Part shown: piece after piece, positions 7,063 to 14,984 of the stretch | Position numbering within the stretch: position 1 is the stretch's first letter | Layout: every line of letters starts with the position of its first letter | Virus record (IMG/VR): IMGVR_UViG_3300027797_000004 | Location: 1-36,679 of that record | Source: a virus | Direction: 5' to 3' (one strand) | Length of the DNA: 36,679 nucleotides | Program-made: the position numbers and the translations under genes | The notes under the pieces: generated by a model | Databases searched by the model: none | Told to the model about the DNA's origin: nothing | What the model saw: only the letters and a program-made list of their open reading frames with translations

Positions 7063-8655
7063 TTATTTGTTAGAGGTTTCTTCGTCGTCCGGGTCTACAT
7101 CGTCATCGACTATCTTGGCACCATCGTCCATTTTATCTGGATCGCTGTTAGATACCGAGGCGTTGATGTCAGAAGGTGCCACATTCTGGGGCTTGTAGAG
7201 CATCGACAGCGGAACATCGAACTCCTTGGCAAGGTCGAGCAGATACCGTTTTTCGGCGGCGTTCTCGCGCATCTTTTCTTTTGGATCAAGACCCTCTTCC
7301 AGATAATTTTCTGTGAGAGTCTTTAGGCCAGACTCAATGTCTTGGCGATTCTGTTGAGCGTCACGTCCGGCATCGACGGTCACGCGCCTTGGGGTGGTCC
7401 AAGAAACATTTGTCCAATACTCGCTGGGAGGAAGATATCCTTCCTTAATTGCACAACCAATAACATATCCCCAGACGGGGGTAAGGAAACGCTGCACCAT
7501 GACCGCTTGACGGTGCGTGAACTTGCGATCTGCCTTAGCGACCACGAAGCGCATAACAGCTCCGCCGGCCTTGGTGGGATTGGCTGTAAATTCGTACGGA
7601 AGCATCCCCGCCAGCGAGTCGCGCTCAAGATGTTCGATAAATCCGTCGAAGGTTTTGTTCGGACGATTGGACTCAAAGGACTCCAGTTTTTCGCCTGGTG
7701 CCAACGCCAGCACCTTGCCACCGAGGAAGGTTGAAGCCTCGCTCGGATCGGTCATACCGTCGCCGTAATCCTGCGGACGCATACCGAATGCTTCAAAGTC
7801 AGATTGCGTCCCATCGAAATTGGGATTCTCACGGGTAATCGTGCGCGTGATGTCAGACGTGGTCTTGACGGCCAATTTCTCTAACGAAAGAATCTCCAGC
7901 ATATCCACCAAGTTATTGATGGAGTGCTGGAGGGGGCTATACGCCCGCGCTCCAGAGGCAAGTTCGGGTTCGTACAAGTGAAGCACGGCGTTTGCCGGCA
8001 CTAGTCGGCTAGAACCATCCGAACGAATCACGTTGTAAGAAATCGGCTGACCATAAGGACCAAAAAGGATGCCGTCTACCATTCCAGGCGGTACTTCGTT
8101 GCTAGAAGAATTTCCAACCCTGTGGGACTCGATAATCTGAAGACGTGGTTCGCCGCCTGGACCACGGGTCTTGATGATAAACACTTCTCCATCCCGATCC
8201 ATCAAACGGCAGCAAATGTGCTGTAGCTCAAAAAAAGAAAACCTGCCCGTGATATCGCAAGCACGAGAACCCCACCTTTTGAAATACGCCTCGGCGGCAT
8301 CATCCCACATTTCATCACCAGACTGTGCCTGTGCCTTGATGCCGCCGCCTACGGTATACAACGCCATGTCGGACAACACTTGCCTGATCAGACCGGCGTT
8401 GAGTTCCAGCCAGCGCATCTTGCGCGTCGTCTCCATGCGGTCGAACACCGTCATGGTCTTCTTGAAGTCCTGCGGCCAAGACGACCAAATCATCGACCGC
8501 TTGTTGCTGAACTTGGCTGACTCGAAATTAGAGAAAATACCGGGGCCGCTGCCGCCCATAGCCGATTTCTGCGGAACTACTTGACGACCAACCTTGGGGG
8601 TCTGGGGTTTCCTGACCTGCGGAGTAGCAGGTTTTGTGGTCTTTTTAGGTCGCAT
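7063..8655 (-). CDS. Portal protein, lambda gpB family
   Basis: 530 aa, the normal length for lambda-type portals. Recognisable segments include LNAGLIRQVLSDMALYTVGGG (wing/clip start), DRDGEVFIIKTRG, a IIESHRVGN-type strand, and the C-terminal MLPYEFTANPTKAGGAVMRF region followed by a helical stem. The N-terminus is basic and Pro-rich. The portal is the dodecameric DNA gate at one capsid vertex and docks the terminase. It overlaps the gpW-like gene at TGATG (8655). Confidence 0.9.
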   Translation of the reverse strand: MRPKKTTKPATPQVRKPQTPKVGRQVVPQKSAMGGSGPGIFSNFESAKFSNKRSMIWSSWPQDFKKTMTVFDRMETTRKMRWLELNAGLIRQVLSDMALYTVGGGIKAQAQSGDEMWDDAAEAYFKRWGSRACDITGRFSFFELQHICCRLMDRDGEVFIIKTRGPGGEPRLQIIESHRVGNSSSNEVPPGMVDGILFGPYGQPISYNVIRSDGSSRLVPANAVLHLYEPELASGARAYSPLQHSINNLVDMLEILSLEKLAVKTTSDITRTITRENPNFDGTQSDFEAFGMRPQDYGDGMTDPSEASTFLGGKVLALAPGEKLESFESNRPNKTFDGFIEHLERDSLAGMLPYEFTANPTKAGGAVMRFVVAKADRKFTHRQAVMVQRFLTPVWGYVIGCAIKEGYLPPSEYWTNVSWTTPRRVTVDAGRDAQQNRQDIESGLKTLTENYLEEGLDPKEKMRENAAEKRYLLDLAKEFDVPLSMLYKPQNVAPSDINASVSNSDPDKMDDGAKIVDDDVDPDDEETSNK

Positions 8656-8921
8656 CAGAGTCCCCGGAAATTGTTTAACAGATTAATGACCCGAACCCTA
8701 TCGACTTTTCCATAGGTCTGGGGGTCTTTAACCATCAGCGCGTATCGGGCCTCGACCAAGACCGTGCTGATGTCCATCGGGAACTCCTTGACCACAGACG
8801 TTCCTGAATCTGCGTATTCCATCATGGTCTTACCTTGCTTCAATAATTCCTTAGCCTTGGCAACAATCTCAAGGATGTCGCAAATATCAAATATCAAAAA
8901 GATACCTTGAGGTCGTGCCAT
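8655..8921 (-). CDS. gpW-like head-tail joining protein
   Basis: 88 aa, lying between large terminase and portal exactly where lambda W lies. The core (GKTMMEYADSGTSVVKEFPM followed by DISTVLVEARYAL) mirrors the lambda gpW layout of helix, beta hairpin and second helix, where gpW also has a GKR..-DG-..VEFT segment. gpW stabilises packaged DNA and forms the tail-docking ring. The start ATG 8921 follows a GGCTAAA element with no Shine-Dalgarno. Confidence 0.62.
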   Translation of the reverse strand: MARPQGIFLIFDICDILEIVAKAKELLKQGKTMMEYADSGTSVVKEFPMDISTVLVEARYALMVKDPQTYGKVDRVRVINLLNNFRGL

Positions 8922-8922
8922 T

Positions 8923-8942
8923 TGCTTTTAGCCCTGTGTAAA
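8923..8942 (-). promoter_or_regulatory. GGCTAAA element, copy before the gpW-like gene
   Basis: The minus strand reads TTTACACAGGGCTAAAAGCA and ends one base before ATG 8921. It has one change in the TTGACA part. GCCCT/AGGGC arms can pair around TTTACAC in this copy. It belongs to the set described at 2691-2710. Confidence 0.58.
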
Positions 8943-8945
8943 AGG

Positions 8946-9013
8946 GCCGGCTGACCCCACCCCATGAACAATCCACAAGAGCCACCCGTGGTATGTGTGT
9001 CTGATCAGCCGGC
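8946..9013. repeat. Long-range inverted repeat in the terminase/gpW gap
   Basis: GCCGGCTGA (8946-8954) is perfectly complementary to TCAGCCGGC (9005-9013), with 50 bases between. Inside is a minor CCAC/GTGG hairpin. It lies in the largest gap of the structural arm. It could be an mRNA structure, a protein site or a packaging-related site; nothing in the sequence decides. Confidence 0.5.
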
Positions 9014-9022
9014 TTAAAGAAT

Positions 9023-9050
9023 AAGATACCATCAGACGACGTGCCGTCAA
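9023..9050 (-). promoter_or_regulatory. Sigma70-like promoter after the large terminase gene
   Basis: On the minus strand TTGACG (9050-9045) and TATCTT (9028-9023) are separated by 16 nt, a plausible -35/-10 pair facing the gpW-portal-protease genes. The terminase stop TGA (9049-9047) is inside TTGACG. The first 15 bases, TTGACGGCACGTCGT, recur with one change at 14261-14275 on the plus strand in the divergent control region. Confidence 0.5.
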
Positions 9051-10912
9051 GCGGTTTCTTCGGCAGATTGTTTCTCGTCGGGCTTTCGGTCTTCGGGCTT
9101 ACCGTGGCGGTTCTTACCGCGCCCGATTAACTTTGCCATCAAGGCCGGCAGCATACCCATGACCTCGGCGTCCCATAGGTGATTAGCCCTTTCGCCAATA
9201 GGGAGCCAGATGGCCTGTCCGTTGGCTTGCCTGGTGCGGTGTTCGGACTGCATTTGCTTGCGGTACTCATCGCCAGCGTCTTCCGGGTATGTGTGATGAC
9301 CAGCCCTGCGAAGGCGCGACATGGAATCTTTGAAATATAGATTTGAGAACAGGTAAAGCTTACAGGAAGCCTGGCCGACCTGAATAACCTTTGCACGAGC
9401 ATAAGGGCGATAGGCCACCTTTATCCCGTAGGGCGTTTGGATTCTCCAAGGAAACTCATTTTGTCCCGATCCCTTGGTGGCGTTCCAGGCGTACTTTGCA
9501 CACATCCGATAAACCGTGTCGGTGTTTGGACCGTCGCCGGAATCGACGAACACAAAGAAATCTGACACCTCCAGTTTCCTCTGTGCTTCTCGCAGTTGAT
9601 CTTCAGTATCGCAATAGCCCCATTGAACCATGCGTGACTTGCCGTCCAACGCCCACGCTCGGACGACCCAGTAGTAACCTTTGCGCTGCACATCGACGGC
9701 CATAAAACGCAGCCTCGCAAACTGCTTTGCCTTCTTGTATTCTTCTTTCAACGGAGGTTCTGCAAGTTTGCTATCTACCATGTATGCCTCGCTGTCCCAT
9801 TGATCGAGCATCTTGTACCCTTGGGGCATCACTTCGCCGCCACCATCATCAGGGTCGTCTGACCAAGAAAGAGCCAACCTCTTTTGTTTGAATTCACGAC
9901 GAGATACATCGTCACCGTGTTCTTCAAATGCTTGTTTAGCACGAATGGCCATCTCCGCCAATTTCCCCCAATCCAATCCCCATTGGGCACAAAGCGAGTT
10001 CCAATGAAAGCCCACGACGCCCTTGGGAGCGTTCTGGTTCATTGGCGTATATTCGCCGGTCAAGTTCAGCTCGGCGCGTACCTCAAAAGAATCTCGGTAA
10101 CGATGCTTGCACGATTTGCATTCGTAGGTGCAGCCGGCCTTGACCTTATCGAGGTTCCAACCGTTCGGCTCCCGTGCGTCTTCAGGGTAGATTAACTGCT
10201 CCCACTCCCAGGCTTGGCGCGTACCGCATTGCGTACACTTGAACGTCCACTCTCTGCGGTCTGACTGATTCCACAGGTCGGTGATGTCATCGCCCTCAAC
10301 GCCGCCTTGCGAGACGAGCAGCGACTTGCCCTGCCAGATGAAAGCCGTGCGACGTGCCAAGGCTTCGTTTAAGTGACCCTTGGGCCAGAGCCATACTTCG
10401 TCACCGCCAAGGAATCGAATGGAACGACGCTGGAGGTTCTTCTTGTTATTCGCACCCAGCACCCAGACGGTGTTACGCTCAAAGCGGGTCTTCTTCCATT
10501 GGTTGCGTTCGGAGTCCTCCATCTTGGACAGCGTAGCCGGCGTGGCTTCCCACATTGGACGTAGGCGATCCTTCTGCCAGTCCTGTGCGTTGTCGTCGAC
10601 GTCCTGCAAAAGCAAGGTTGGCCCAGGCGAACGGGCAGGGATGAACGTCGACCACAGTTCCAGCAGGGATGACTTCCCCATCTGCACCGCACCGAGTACG
10701 ACGACGGTAGTAATCTCTGGGTCGGTCAACGCCCGGAGAATGGGAGCAAGAAACGGCGTGGACTCCACTCGGAACGGCCCAGGCTGCGGCGAGCCTGGTA
10801 CTTCGCGCACGTTAGCTTCCAGCCATTGCACGATATCGCCTTCGGGGTCGGGCGTCATCATCGCTCGGATGTGAGCCTCGAAAGTATCGACTGTATGCGG
10901 GTCGATGATCAC
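9047..10912 (-). CDS. terL: Terminase large subunit, GpA family
   Basis: The ATPase-nuclease that packages DNA. I choose GTG 10912, which forms a GTGA overlap with the upstream stop and has GAGGGG upstream, giving 621 aa; an in-frame GTG at 10933 would add 7 residues without a Shine-Dalgarno. In that longer numbering: Walker A GAVQMGKS (81-88), Walker B/catalytic GGDEVW (Glu179), zinc-ribbon-like CTQC (233-236) and CKSC (272-275), and nuclease acidic residues in FMAVDV (Asp414), FVFVDSGD (Asp464) and HLWDAE (Asp588). This is the lambda gpA layout, where gpA makes staggered cos cuts. The C-terminal 25 residues are charged. Confidence 0.92.
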   Translation of the reverse strand: MIIDPHTVDTFEAHIRAMMTPDPEGDIVQWLEANVREVPGSPQPGPFRVESTPFLAPILRALTDPEITTVVVLGAVQMGKSSLLELWSTFIPARSPGPTLLLQDVDDNAQDWQKDRLRPMWEATPATLSKMEDSERNQWKKTRFERNTVWVLGANNKKNLQRRSIRFLGGDEVWLWPKGHLNEALARRTAFIWQGKSLLVSQGGVEGDDITDLWNQSDRREWTFKCTQCGTRQAWEWEQLIYPEDAREPNGWNLDKVKAGCTYECKSCKHRYRDSFEVRAELNLTGEYTPMNQNAPKGVVGFHWNSLCAQWGLDWGKLAEMAIRAKQAFEEHGDDVSRREFKQKRLALSWSDDPDDGGGEVMPQGYKMLDQWDSEAYMVDSKLAEPPLKEEYKKAKQFARLRFMAVDVQRKGYYWVVRAWALDGKSRMVQWGYCDTEDQLREAQRKLEVSDFFVFVDSGDGPNTDTVYRMCAKYAWNATKGSGQNEFPWRIQTPYGIKVAYRPYARAKVIQVGQASCKLYLFSNLYFKDSMSRLRRAGHHTYPEDAGDEYRKQMQSEHRTRQANGQAIWLPIGERANHLWDAEVMGMLPALMAKLIGRGKNRHGKPEDRKPDEKQSAEETA

Positions 10913-11778
10913 AAACCGCACATCCCCTCGCACTCGGACTTAAAGTCAAAGCCAAGCTGGTCTTTGTGCTTATCTGTGAAATCTACTTCGTCGAGAGGCT
11001 TGCATGATTTGTGAAGATAAACCTCAATGCGTAAACCACCGGGGTTTTCGTTTTGAAGGCGGCGATAGGTCTTGTCGAATTCAACGGCCTTTTGAAAATG
11101 TTCTGGGTCTTCCGTTTTAAGGCGTCGCCACTCATCATCATCATGGAATGGGCAATAATAACAAGCCGAGCGAGGAGGCTCTGGGTAACCGTTTTTTTCC
11201 ATCCATTCTTTGCAATGAGAACGAGTCATCCGCTTTTCGACTAAAGGCCAGCGATGCTGCGTCCACGGATCTCTTGGCAGTTTCATACGTTGCATCTCGT
11301 CGTAGGAGATTCCGAGCCATTGAGTGACAGTAATTTCTTTCTGACCATGCCTAATCCCGCAACGACTTCTGATTTCTTTGATAATCGGAGCTACTTTGAA
11401 ATCGGCGGTACAAGCACGTCCCAAAGCTGGCTTTACTTCACCAGAAGGTGTAAGTCCATAAACTGGGATATTTGTGCGCAGGTAAGTCATTGGGGCTTCC
11501 GAATACTTGCATTTTTCTTTTACTCTAATTTTAAGAATGCTCTCTGTAAGGCTTCCCTTGGTTACACGAATAACAGGGAATGGAAGTTGGGTCTCAAGCC
11601 AATCAAGCCATTTATATACGCTGGTCGGTTCGGCCTGGGTATCGGCAAATACAGCAAAATCTGGCATAGGGCCGACCACACCCTTGGCGGCCATAAGGGC
11701 CAAAGCCGACGACTGGACGCCAGCACCTAGATTAAGTACTGTAAATTTAGTTTGGGGTGGAGGTTCAAAGTAACTCAT
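10909..11778 (-). CDS. PP-loop ATPase, PAPS reductase/DndC-like family
   Basis: 289 aa. The PP-loop LGAGVQSS (17-24) is followed by FAVFADTQAEP and the conserved RACTADFKVAPI (121-132), the pattern of phage proteins annotated as phosphoadenosine phosphosulfate reductase family. Nine cysteines include CYYC (206-209) and a C-terminal CEGMC, suggesting metal or Fe-S binding. Family members activate a substrate by adenylation, often for sulfur transfer to nucleotides or DNA; the substrate here is unknown. It sits between the two terminase genes, overlapping both by 4 bases, so it is translated with the packaging enzymes. That is an odd place for a metabolic gene. Confidence 0.8.
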   Translation of the reverse strand: MSYFEPPPQTKFTVLNLGAGVQSSALALMAAKGVVGPMPDFAVFADTQAEPTSVYKWLDWLETQLPFPVIRVTKGSLTESILKIRVKEKCKYSEAPMTYLRTNIPVYGLTPSGEVKPALGRACTADFKVAPIIKEIRSRCGIRHGQKEITVTQWLGISYDEMQRMKLPRDPWTQHRWPLVEKRMTRSHCKEWMEKNGYPEPPRSACYYCPFHDDDEWRRLKTEDPEHFQKAVEFDKTYRRLQNENPGGLRIEVYLHKSCKPLDEVDFTDKHKDQLGFDFKSECEGMCGL

Positions 11779-12410
11779 GGCGATTCAACCTCATCTATTG
11801 AATCCTCATCGCCAGAGTCAACCTCAATTGGATCTTCCGTGTCTACTTCCTTGATCACGGCCTGCTCGGCATAGCCAGCGGCGGACGAAAGTCGTTCTAG
11901 CATCTTCTTTACCTCGTCGTCGATGGCCTTCATGGCACGACCGGGATTGTCAGGGTTGACCCTCGACGCCAGTTTAGTGCCGAGCTGAGTAACCTCCTCC
12001 CGAACCTGCGCGAACACTCTTCCGAACCTTTCGATGGCGGTCTGGGTGCGGATGTACTCACGGCTGGCAATCTGTCGGGCTTGGAGTTCCTTCTCCAGCG
12101 TGACCAGCGTCTTTACCAACTTGTCGTAGGTCGCATACGACTTGCTGGCGTCGGGCGAATTACTCCCAAGGTCGTCAAGGTACTGCTGGTAGGCCAAAGC
12201 CTTCAGTTCGCGCTGACGCTCGACGGTCTCATTGAAATCCTTATCGGGTCGGACGTTGTTGCCCATGCGACCGGCACCCCGTGCCATGTACCAGGCTTCA
12301 GCGGACTCGATTGAGTCGATGGGCATCCCCGCTTGGATGAATTTGTTGATGGCCTGCTTGGTGACACCGAAGCGTCCAGCAAGGTCGATGGGGCGAGGTC
12401 TGTCGCTCAC
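11775..12410 (-). CDS. terS: Terminase small subunit-like (Nu1-type)
   Basis: 211 aa from GTG 12410, which overlaps the upstream stop as GTGA; a frame extension to 12449 is less likely. The N-terminal winged-HTH-like segment IDLAGRFGVTKQAINKFIQAG (about 8-30) is followed by a charged linker and a long coiled coil (about 60-180), then an acidic tail. This is the DNA-recognition plus oligomerisation layout of small terminases, which bind the packaging site. The call rests on architecture and position upstream of terL, with one gene between. Confidence 0.72.
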   Translation of the reverse strand: MSDRPRPIDLAGRFGVTKQAINKFIQAGMPIDSIESAEAWYMARGAGRMGNNVRPDKDFNETVERQRELKALAYQQYLDDLGSNSPDASKSYATYDKLVKTLVTLEKELQARQIASREYIRTQTAIERFGRVFAQVREEVTQLGTKLASRVNPDNPGRAMKAIDDEVKKMLERLSSAAGYAEQAVIKEVDTEDPIEVDSGDEDSIDEVESP

Positions 12411-12967
12411 TTGAGTTTCTTCCTTCGGGCGTTGGACAGTTTCTTGCAAGCGGCGTCGGACTTCATGTACAGCGACGGTGGCAGGTTTAAGTTACGCTGG
12501 ATAGTCTTTACCCGCGCCGAGATTGCCGCACGGGTCAGCCGGTGCTGGTTGGCCAAGGCTGTCATGGTCGGCTGGTCGGGCATCCCTAGTGCCAACTTGA
12601 TGCACGTTCCGTGGAGACGTACTTCTGCATGGGTCGAAAAATCAATGACGGCAATCACCTTGCGGAGGATGTCCAGCACCTCGTCCTGTGTGAACATCTT
12701 ATTGCTCATCTCGGACGTCTCGTTGCGATCACGCAACCTCCATTGTAACGCCTGAAGATTATTGATGTCATAGCCCTTACCCCATCCGCCCACGGTTTGG
12801 TGTTCACCATCACCCTCGTCCGTAGGTTCTCCTGAAAAGTAACGATGTGCGAAAGGGACGCCGGCGTCGTCGGGCCGGGCCGGGTCGAACCCAGTCGAAA
12901 GCAACGCCTGTCGTTCCGCCTTCGATAGCAGCTTCCAGAACCTCTGATAATCTTCATAGATTGGCAT
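12407..12967 (-). CDS. HTH-containing protein of unknown role
   Basis: 186 aa from ATG 12967; an upstream extension to 13093 reads through the neighbouring gene and is unlikely. The N-terminus (YEDYQRFWKLLSKAERQALL) is helical and the middle is Gly/Asp-rich. The C-terminal part contains MTALANQHRLTRAAISARVK, a helix-turn-helix of the type that reads DNA, followed by a basic tail. It overlaps the next gene by 4 bases (GTGA) and its predecessor by 14. It could bind packaging-site DNA or regulate the late genes. Confidence 0.6.
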   Translation of the reverse strand: MPIYEDYQRFWKLLSKAERQALLSTGFDPARPDDAGVPFAHRYFSGEPTDEGDGEHQTVGGWGKGYDINNLQALQWRLRDRNETSEMSNKMFTQDEVLDILRKVIAVIDFSTHAEVRLHGTCIKLALGMPDQPTMTALANQHRLTRAAISARVKTIQRNLNLPPSLYMKSDAACKKLSNARRKKLK

Positions 12968-13181
12968 CGGTATCGGTAGAAGGACAGAACAGGTCTTCAA
13001 TCTGGCTGGCAACCGAAAGCATGACAGCCGCCTCGCAAACAAGCATCTGTACCACCTCTTCGTCTCCGCTGTGTTCCGAGATGTGCGCGGCACGAAGGAT
13101 GTTCAAGGCTCCAATCTTCCGAAGTTGCTTGGCGTCGGCTACGATGGTGTCGCAAGCCGCCCGAAGCTGTTCTTCGTTCAT
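12954..13181 (-). CDS. Small helical protein, unknown
   Basis: 75 aa from ATG 13181; a TTG at 13235 would add 18 residues of unconvincing sequence. Helical (NEEQLRAACDTIVADAKQLR) and Ala-rich with an acidic C-terminus. No family is recognised. It overlaps the HTH gene by 14 bases. Confidence 0.55.
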   Translation of the reverse strand: MNEEQLRAACDTIVADAKQLRKIGALNILRAAHISEHSGDEEVVQMLVCEAAVMLSVASQIEDLFCPSTDTDANL

Positions 13182-13240
13182 GTCGTTATTTATTACCACC
13201 CCTCCACCGTTACGCCATACTGTCCCGTCAGTCAACCCCT

Positions 13241-13612
13241 CTACCCTTGTCGTGGATATATCAAACCGTTGTCATCCCGCCCAAGCATCCCGTGACGCAT
13301 GGCCTTGCGAATCTTGTTCCATGCGTCCTTCTTGGTCAGAGGCTCGTCGTAGCACCTTCCCCACTCAGAGGCGAACAAGTCTCGAAGTTCGTGGGCACGG
13401 TAGCCCTTGTCGGCGGGGATCAGGTTGATGACCGCTTGGACAAGCTGGGCGGCTTCATCCGATTTGGCCGTCCGGGCGTCGTTCAGTTGGCCAATGTGCT
13501 GCCGCATCCTTTCCGGCGACAGACGCCACGCCCTAGCCCACGGCGATTCGGGACGCCTGGTGATCGGTGGCTGGCCTGTGCGGCGGCGGAAGGGGCGGAA
13601 GGGTTGGCTCAT
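13241..13612 (-). CDS. Small basic protein, first gene of the minus arm
   Basis: 123 aa. The Arg/Pro-rich N-terminus is followed by a helical domain (RAHELRDLFASEWGRCYDEP then LTKKDAWNKIRKAMRHGMLG), which looks like a small winged-helix nucleic-acid binder, ending DDNGLIYPRQG. It starts 18 bases from the dyad cluster at 13630-13772 and could be regulated by, or act at, those dyads. The function is inferred weakly. Confidence 0.6.
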   Translation of the reverse strand: MSQPFRPFRRRTGQPPITRRPESPWARAWRLSPERMRQHIGQLNDARTAKSDEAAQLVQAVINLIPADKGYRAHELRDLFASEWGRCYDEPLTKKDAWNKIRKAMRHGMLGRDDNGLIYPRQG

Positions 13613-13629
13613 TGGGCGGACATTATGGC

Positions 13630-13772
13630 TACGCTTCCAAGCGTAAAGCCAATAATGGTCTGACCATTATTTACTTTGTCTTATCTACCTTTAGGTAGAT
13701 ACAAAGTAAATGAATTGTCTATATGTTTTGCTACTGTGGTTGCTACTGTAGTTGCTATAACAACACATATAG
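13630..13772. promoter_or_regulatory. Divergent control region: four chained dyads and 12-bp repeats
   Basis: Four inverted repeats stand in a row. (1) TACGCTT-CC-AAGCGTA, 13630-13645. (2) AATAATGGTC-T-GACCATTATT, 13651-13671, perfect 10-bp arms. (3) 13669-13711, ATTTACTTTGT plus ATCTACCT paired with AGGTAGAT plus ACAAAGTAAAT, 19 bp with one 3-base bulge. (4) CTATATGTTTTG/CAACACATATAG, 13719-13730 and 13761-13772, 11 of 12 paired. Inside dyad 4 is a 12-base periodic repeat of TTGCTACTGT (13728, 13740, partial at 13752). It is the only divergent gap, so operators and promoters for both arms, or a replication origin, are likely here. Confidence 0.75.
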
Positions 13773-14298
13773 CCGGACATATCATTTTGAATGGTTTTTG
13801 CAGGTTTACCCCCAACTTTTTAGTGGGGTCGGCGGGGCTTCGCCCCCCCCGCTGGCGGAACCCCAAAGAGAATCCTTAGTGGGGCACTAATGATCAGTGA
13901 ATAGGTCAGGATTCAGGCAAGCTCCCCCCACCCATGCCCCACTGCCGCCCCACTTAGCGGCCATGACTTTGCCTCCCCCCTGTTAGGTGGGGGTTTCCGT
14001 TGCCGCCGGTGCCGGTGCCTATGCCGGCGGGGTTGCCGTGCCAGCTGGGTTGATGTCATGCCGCCGCCCCGCTGCCGCCCTGCTTAGTATTAAGCTGCCG
14101 CCCCGTGCATGGGGTCGCCCCGTCCGCCCAGCTTGCCGCCCAGCTTGCCACCTAAGGAAGCCGCCCAGCTGGGGCAAGGGTAGGCATAGGGTAAGCCATC
14201 CCCCCCCCCATGCCGTGCCGCCCTTCTATAAAGACGGTCAAATGATTTGATAAATAGGCGTTGACGGCACGCCGTGCTTATTTTTGTTTATGTGTCCT
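13773..14298. other. C-rich non-coding spacer
   Basis: No convincing gene. It holds a GGGGC/GCCCC hairpin near 13836-13848 and strongly C-skewed low-complexity sequence (many CCGCC units). A tandem 12-mer CCGCCCAGCTTG lies at 14124-14147 with a partial third copy at 14161. The 14-mer CGCCCCGTCCGCCC (14116-14129) recurs at 17542-17555 in the spacer on the other side of the 14.3-17.4 kb gene block. Confidence 0.55.
14261..14275 (+). promoter_or_regulatory. Shared element TTGACGGCACGCCGT before the plus arm
   Basis: The 15-mer contains ACGGC-AC-GCCGT, a short perfect dyad, and begins with a -35-like TTGACG. It lies 24 bases upstream of ATG 14299. It matches the minus-strand element at 9050-9036 at 14 of 15 positions. 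Unlike that copy, a good -10 hexamer is not obvious here (AT-rich TTATTTTTG follows). Confidence 0.45.
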
Positions 14299-14559
14299 AT
14301 GAAACCCGCCGACTTCCCTCACTCAGACGATTATTCAAAAGCGTTTAATGCCGCCCACCCCGGCTATTTTCCGACTTACTTCTCTTCTTTCGTTTGCACT
14401 TTTGTGATCACTAAAGAAACGGAAAAAGCGGTTTTGGTAGATGGAGAAAATTGGCTCCCAAAATCCGTTTGCCTGATTGAATCGGACAAAGTCATTGGAA
14501 TTAAACACGCCTTTTATGTCCGCCTTCAACGGACGGCAAGCCGCCGCCGAGCCTTTTAA
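14299..14559 (+). CDS. Small protein, unknown (first plus-arm gene)
   Basis: 86 aa from ATG 14299; an in-frame ATG at 14290 would add three residues. Aromatic-rich (HPGYFPTYFSSFVCTFVI) then VLVDGENWLPKSVCLIESD, a small beta-type fold with a basic C-terminus. No family is recognised. The leader has no Shine-Dalgarno. Confidence 0.6.
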   Translation: MKPADFPHSDDYSKAFNAAHPGYFPTYFSSFVCTFVITKETEKAVLVDGENWLPKSVCLIESDKVIGIKHAFYVRLQRTASRRRAF

Positions 14560-14596
14560 TCACTTAATTCCTTTCCACCCAAAAAAAATAAATAAC

Positions 14597-14953
14597 ATGA
14601 ACCCCGCCCACCGTATCAATATCAATCAAACCGCAACCGACGCCGTCGCCTGCCTTGCCGCTGCCGAATCATCAGGAGACGCCCGCTCGATTAAAGCGGC
14701 GGAGATATCCCTCGCCCGTTTAAAGGAATGGGAAGCTATTGCAGCTTCTAAGAAGGCATGGGCGTTTTACCGTTTCTTGGAAGCTGCCGCCGAGCTTGCC
14801 TATCAGAACGGCTCTCAAGATTTGGAAGGCGGCGGCGATTGCTGGGCCGTCATAAAAGCTGAAGGTGCCGAAGCTGCCGCCCACCTTGCCGACGAAGAGG
14901 TTTCCAAGGCTAAAGAGTACCGTGCCGCAATTGAGAAAAAATATAACCTCTAA
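14597..14953 (+). CDS. Small Ala-rich helical protein, unknown
   Basis: 118 aa, acidic, almost entirely helical. The central part WEAIAASKKAWAFYRFLEAA is followed by a Gly-rich turn and a C-terminal charged helix. It is preceded by an A-rich leader (AAAAAAATAAATAAC) with no Shine-Dalgarno. Codons ending in C, especially GCC, dominate. Confidence 0.6.
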   Translation: MNPAHRININQTATDAVACLAAAESSGDARSIKAAEISLARLKEWEAIAASKKAWAFYRFLEAAAELAYQNGSQDLEGGGDCWAVIKAEGAEAAAHLADEEVSKAKEYRAAIEKKYNL

Positions 14954-14984
14954 AAACCCAAAATTTAACCCTAAAAATAAAATC

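Noticed and set aside
12407-13093. A 228-aa version of the HTH gene
   Set aside because: The extra N-terminal sequence overlaps the preceding gene by 140 bases and is Arg/Cys-rich shadow sequence; ATG 12967 is the natural start.
13669-13711. Intrinsic terminator in the divergent region
   Set aside because: The 19-bp hairpin has no G/C-rich stem and no U-run after it in either direction; an operator or origin dyad fits better.
13773-14298. CRISPR array or tRNA genes
   Set aside because: No regularly spaced repeats with unique spacers and no cloverleaf with TTC-A arms seen here or elsewhere in the window.
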